From: Ruegeria sp. A3M17
GTDB lineage: Bacteria; Pseudomonadota; Alphaproteobacteria; Rhodobacterales; Rhodobacteraceae
NCBI RefSeq assembly: GCF_003318255.1
Contig: NZ_QOCF01000028.1
Span: 310,001 to 374,000, forward strand
Length of the DNA stretch: 64,000 bases
Direction of reading: 5' to 3'
Shown here: positions 62,349 through 64,000 of the stretch, piece after piece
Numbering within the stretch: the first letter of the stretch is position 1
Layout of the letters: each line of letters opens with the position of its first letter
Position numbers and translations under genes: made by a program
Notes under the pieces: generated by a model
Told to the model about the DNA's origin: nothing
Seen by the model: only the letters and a program-made list of their open reading frames with translations
Databases searched by the model: none

Positions 62349-63407
62349 GTGACTGGTACAGGGGAAGATACGCTTCCGCCCATCTCATGGGTGCAAATGT
62401 ACAAGTTGCGGCTAAAACGACAGCGGTTGTTGTGGCGGTCCTTTCGCAGCCGCCATCAATTGTCTTGCCTGAACGACCGCACGGCGAACATCAAATCCGG
62501 CGACATTCTGGCCTTCACCACGCTGCGCAATGAAATCACCCGCCTGCCCTGGTTCCTGCGCCATTATCGTGCATTGGGGGTTGATCACTTTCTGATCGTC
62601 GACAACGACAGCGATGATGGCTCAGCGCCCTTTCTCAGGGAACAACCGGACGTGTCAATGTGGCAGACCCGGGACAGCTACCGCGCGTCGCGCTATGGGC
62701 TGGATTGGCTGACCTGGCTGCAAATACGCTATGGGCACAACCACTGGACCCTGATGGTCGATGCGGATGAGTTGCTGATCTACCCCGATCATGACACCCG
62801 GCCTCTGCGCGATCTGACTGACTGGCTGGATGATGAGGGACGGGTGGCGTTCGGCGCGCTGATGCTGGATCTTTATCCCAAAGGCCCGCTGGGAGAGCAA
62901 CGCTACGACCCCAAGACCAACCCGACCGAGGTGGTGAGTTGGTTTGATGCCGCCCCCTACCGGTCACAACGGCAAAGCCCGCTGGGCAACCTTTGGGTGC
63001 AGGGCGGCGCGCGCGAGCGCATGTTTTTTGCCGACACCCCGCGTCGGTCTCCGACACTGAACAAAATCCCGTTGGTCCGGTGGTCGCGGCGCTACGCCTA
63101 TGTGAATTCGTGCCATTCCGCATTGCCACGCCATCTGAACGCCAGTTACGGAGGGCCCGGCGACACAGCGCCTTCCGGTGTATTGTTGCACACCAAATTC
63201 CTGCCCGAAGTTGTGGAAAAATCAAAGATCGAGAAAGAGCGCCGGCAACACTTTCACGATACCGAACAGTTTGCAGATTACTATGACGGCGTAGTGGATC
63301 GTCCGGTCATGTGGACGCCAGAGTCCAAGCCATACGACGGTTGGGAATCTTTGCAGCAACTGGGTCTGATGGGAACAATCGACTGGGAAAGCCACAACTC
63401 AAACTAA
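62349..63407 (+). CDS. family-2-like glycosyltransferase (Glyco_tranf_2_4 type)
   Basis: 352 residues from GTG 62349; Met 62397 is another possible start. TTLRNEITRLPWFLRHYRALGVDHFLIVDNDSDDGS is the donor-sugar site and VDADELLIYP carries the DxD-like metal motif. The basic N-terminus (KLRLKRQRLLWRSFRSRHQL) may touch the membrane. It is followed by a paralogue, so the pair probably adds successive sugars to a surface polymer. Confidence 0.85.
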   Translation: MTGTGEDTLPPISWVQMYKLRLKRQRLLWRSFRSRHQLSCLNDRTANIKSGDILAFTTLRNEITRLPWFLRHYRALGVDHFLIVDNDSDDGSAPFLREQPDVSMWQTRDSYRASRYGLDWLTWLQIRYGHNHWTLMVDADELLIYPDHDTRPLRDLTDWLDDEGRVAFGALMLDLYPKGPLGEQRYDPKTNPTEVVSWFDAAPYRSQRQSPLGNLWVQGGARERMFFADTPRRSPTLNKIPLVRWSRRYAYVNSCHSALPRHLNASYGGPGDTAPSGVLLHTKFLPEVVEKSKIEKERRQHFHDTEQFADYYDGVVDRPVMWTPESKPYDGWESLQQLGLMGTIDWESHNSN

Positions 63408-63530
63408 CGGTTTTTAAAGTCGTTGCTTCGAAAGATGGAAAAATGGCATAAAACGGCAATTGTCCGGCACCACTCTGGCTTGTACAGCCTCCGGGCACGC
63501 TCGCGTAAATAACAAAGGTTGGGCAGTCGC

Positions 63531-64000
63531 GTGGGCCTATTGGATTCATACCGAATGAGATTGCGGCGCAAGCGCCGTATATTGCGTTGCCTTCGAAAGC
63601 GGCGCGACCTTGTTCCCGTTTCCATAAATACAAATTTGATAACACGGAAAGACGTCCTGCTGGTCAGCGTCATACGGAATGAGAAAATTCGCCTGCCGTA
63701 TTTTCTGGCCTACTACCGGCAGCTGGGCATCAACCATTTTCTGTTCGTAGACAACGCCAGCAATGACGGGTCACTTGAATATCTGGCGGGTCAACCCGAC
63801 GTCTCGGTCTGGCGCGCCGATGCAAGCTATAAGCGTGCGTCGTTTGGAGTGGACTGGACAAACTATCTGTTGCGCAAATATGCACATGGCCACTGGGTTC
63901 TGACCGTCGATCCGGACGAATTCTTTATCTACCCGTTCTGCGATACACGGCCGATCCGCGCCCTGACCGACTGGCTGGACGGCTGCGCCGTGCGCAGCTT
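63531..64000 (+). CDS. second family-2-like glycosyltransferase, 5' part
   Basis: About 156 residues are visible before the window ends; GTG 63531 or ATG 63555 is the start. It parallels the previous gene closely: basic helix LRRKRRILRCLRKRRDL, then SVIRNEKIRLPYFLAYYRQLGINHFLFVDNASNDGS, then YKRASFGVDWTNYLLRKYAHGHWVLTVDPDEFFIYP. The DPDE motif keeps the metal-binding acids. It is a tandem paralogue that probably differs in sugar or linkage. Confidence 0.82.
   Translation, partial: MGLLDSYRMRLRRKRRILRCLRKRRDLVPVSINTNLITRKDVLLVSVIRNEKIRLPYFLAYYRQLGINHFLFVDNASNDGSLEYLAGQPDVSVWRADASYKRASFGVDWTNYLLRKYAHGHWVLTVDPDEFFIYPFCDTRPIRALTDWLDGCAVRS

Overview
The window is chromosomal DNA from an alphaproteobacterium of the Roseobacter group (Rhodobacteraceae, Ruegeria/Phaeobacter-like). 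I judge this from the housekeeping set (secA, dnaK-dnaJ, asd, argJ, kdsB), the protein sequences, the moderately high GC of the core, the frequent GTG/TTG starts and the 4-base ATGA/GTGA gene overlaps. No rRNA, CRISPR array, intact insertion sequence or integrase gene is visible.

Positions 1-10,100 are an accessory region of lower GC built around a tRNA-Arg(CCU) gene (6036-6112, minus). It holds the end of a DUF4239 protein, a small secreted protein, and an auxiliary tryptophanyl-tRNA synthetase of the Streptococcus type. Upstream of that trpS is a complete ribosome-mediated attenuator: a 16-codon leader peptide with tandem Trp codons followed by mutually exclusive hairpins. Next comes a ColE1-type mobilisation cassette on the minus strand (HTH replication-like gene, mobC, mobA), with mobB and mobD nested in another frame inside mobA. 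Beyond the tRNA is a 3.2-kb gene for a serralysin-type metalloprotease with five near-identical repeats. A 40-bp copy of the 5' half of the tRNA (39/40 identical) bounds that segment on the far side, so it looks like an inserted cassette.

Positions 10,200-29,000 are core-like. They hold a LacI regulator with a YcaQ-type glycosylase, pieces of an aromatic-compound pathway (FAH-family hydrolase, HpaR regulator, aromatic amino acid decarboxylase, HpaI aldolase), a DUF3095 protein, an MFS carrier with a GT4 glycosyltransferase, asd, a beta-carbonic anhydrase, a leucyl aminopeptidase coupled to an NlpC/P60 peptidase, and a solitary iron-type ABC permease.

Positions 29,000-37,800 form one minus-strand operon: a complete branched-chain-amino-acid-type ABC importer (LivG, LivH, small membrane protein, LivM, binding protein, LivF) flanked by two different acyl-CoA ligases, which suggests uptake coupled to CoA activation of an organic acid. 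Positions 38,000-46,400 contain mutT, argJ, a parvulin, secA and a PstS-OmpA fusion protein.

Positions 46,400-54,700 contain radC and a ten-gene thiamine operon (thiD-O-S-G-E-F-Y-tenA-thiZ-X) under a TPP riboswitch. It combines thiazole synthesis with pyrimidine salvage, and no thiC is present. After dnaK-dnaJ, which has a recognisable heat-shock promoter, the window ends in a surface-polysaccharide locus: an ABC-2 exporter permease, cysQ, kdsB, galE and two tandem paralogous glycosyltransferases, the last cut off by the window edge.
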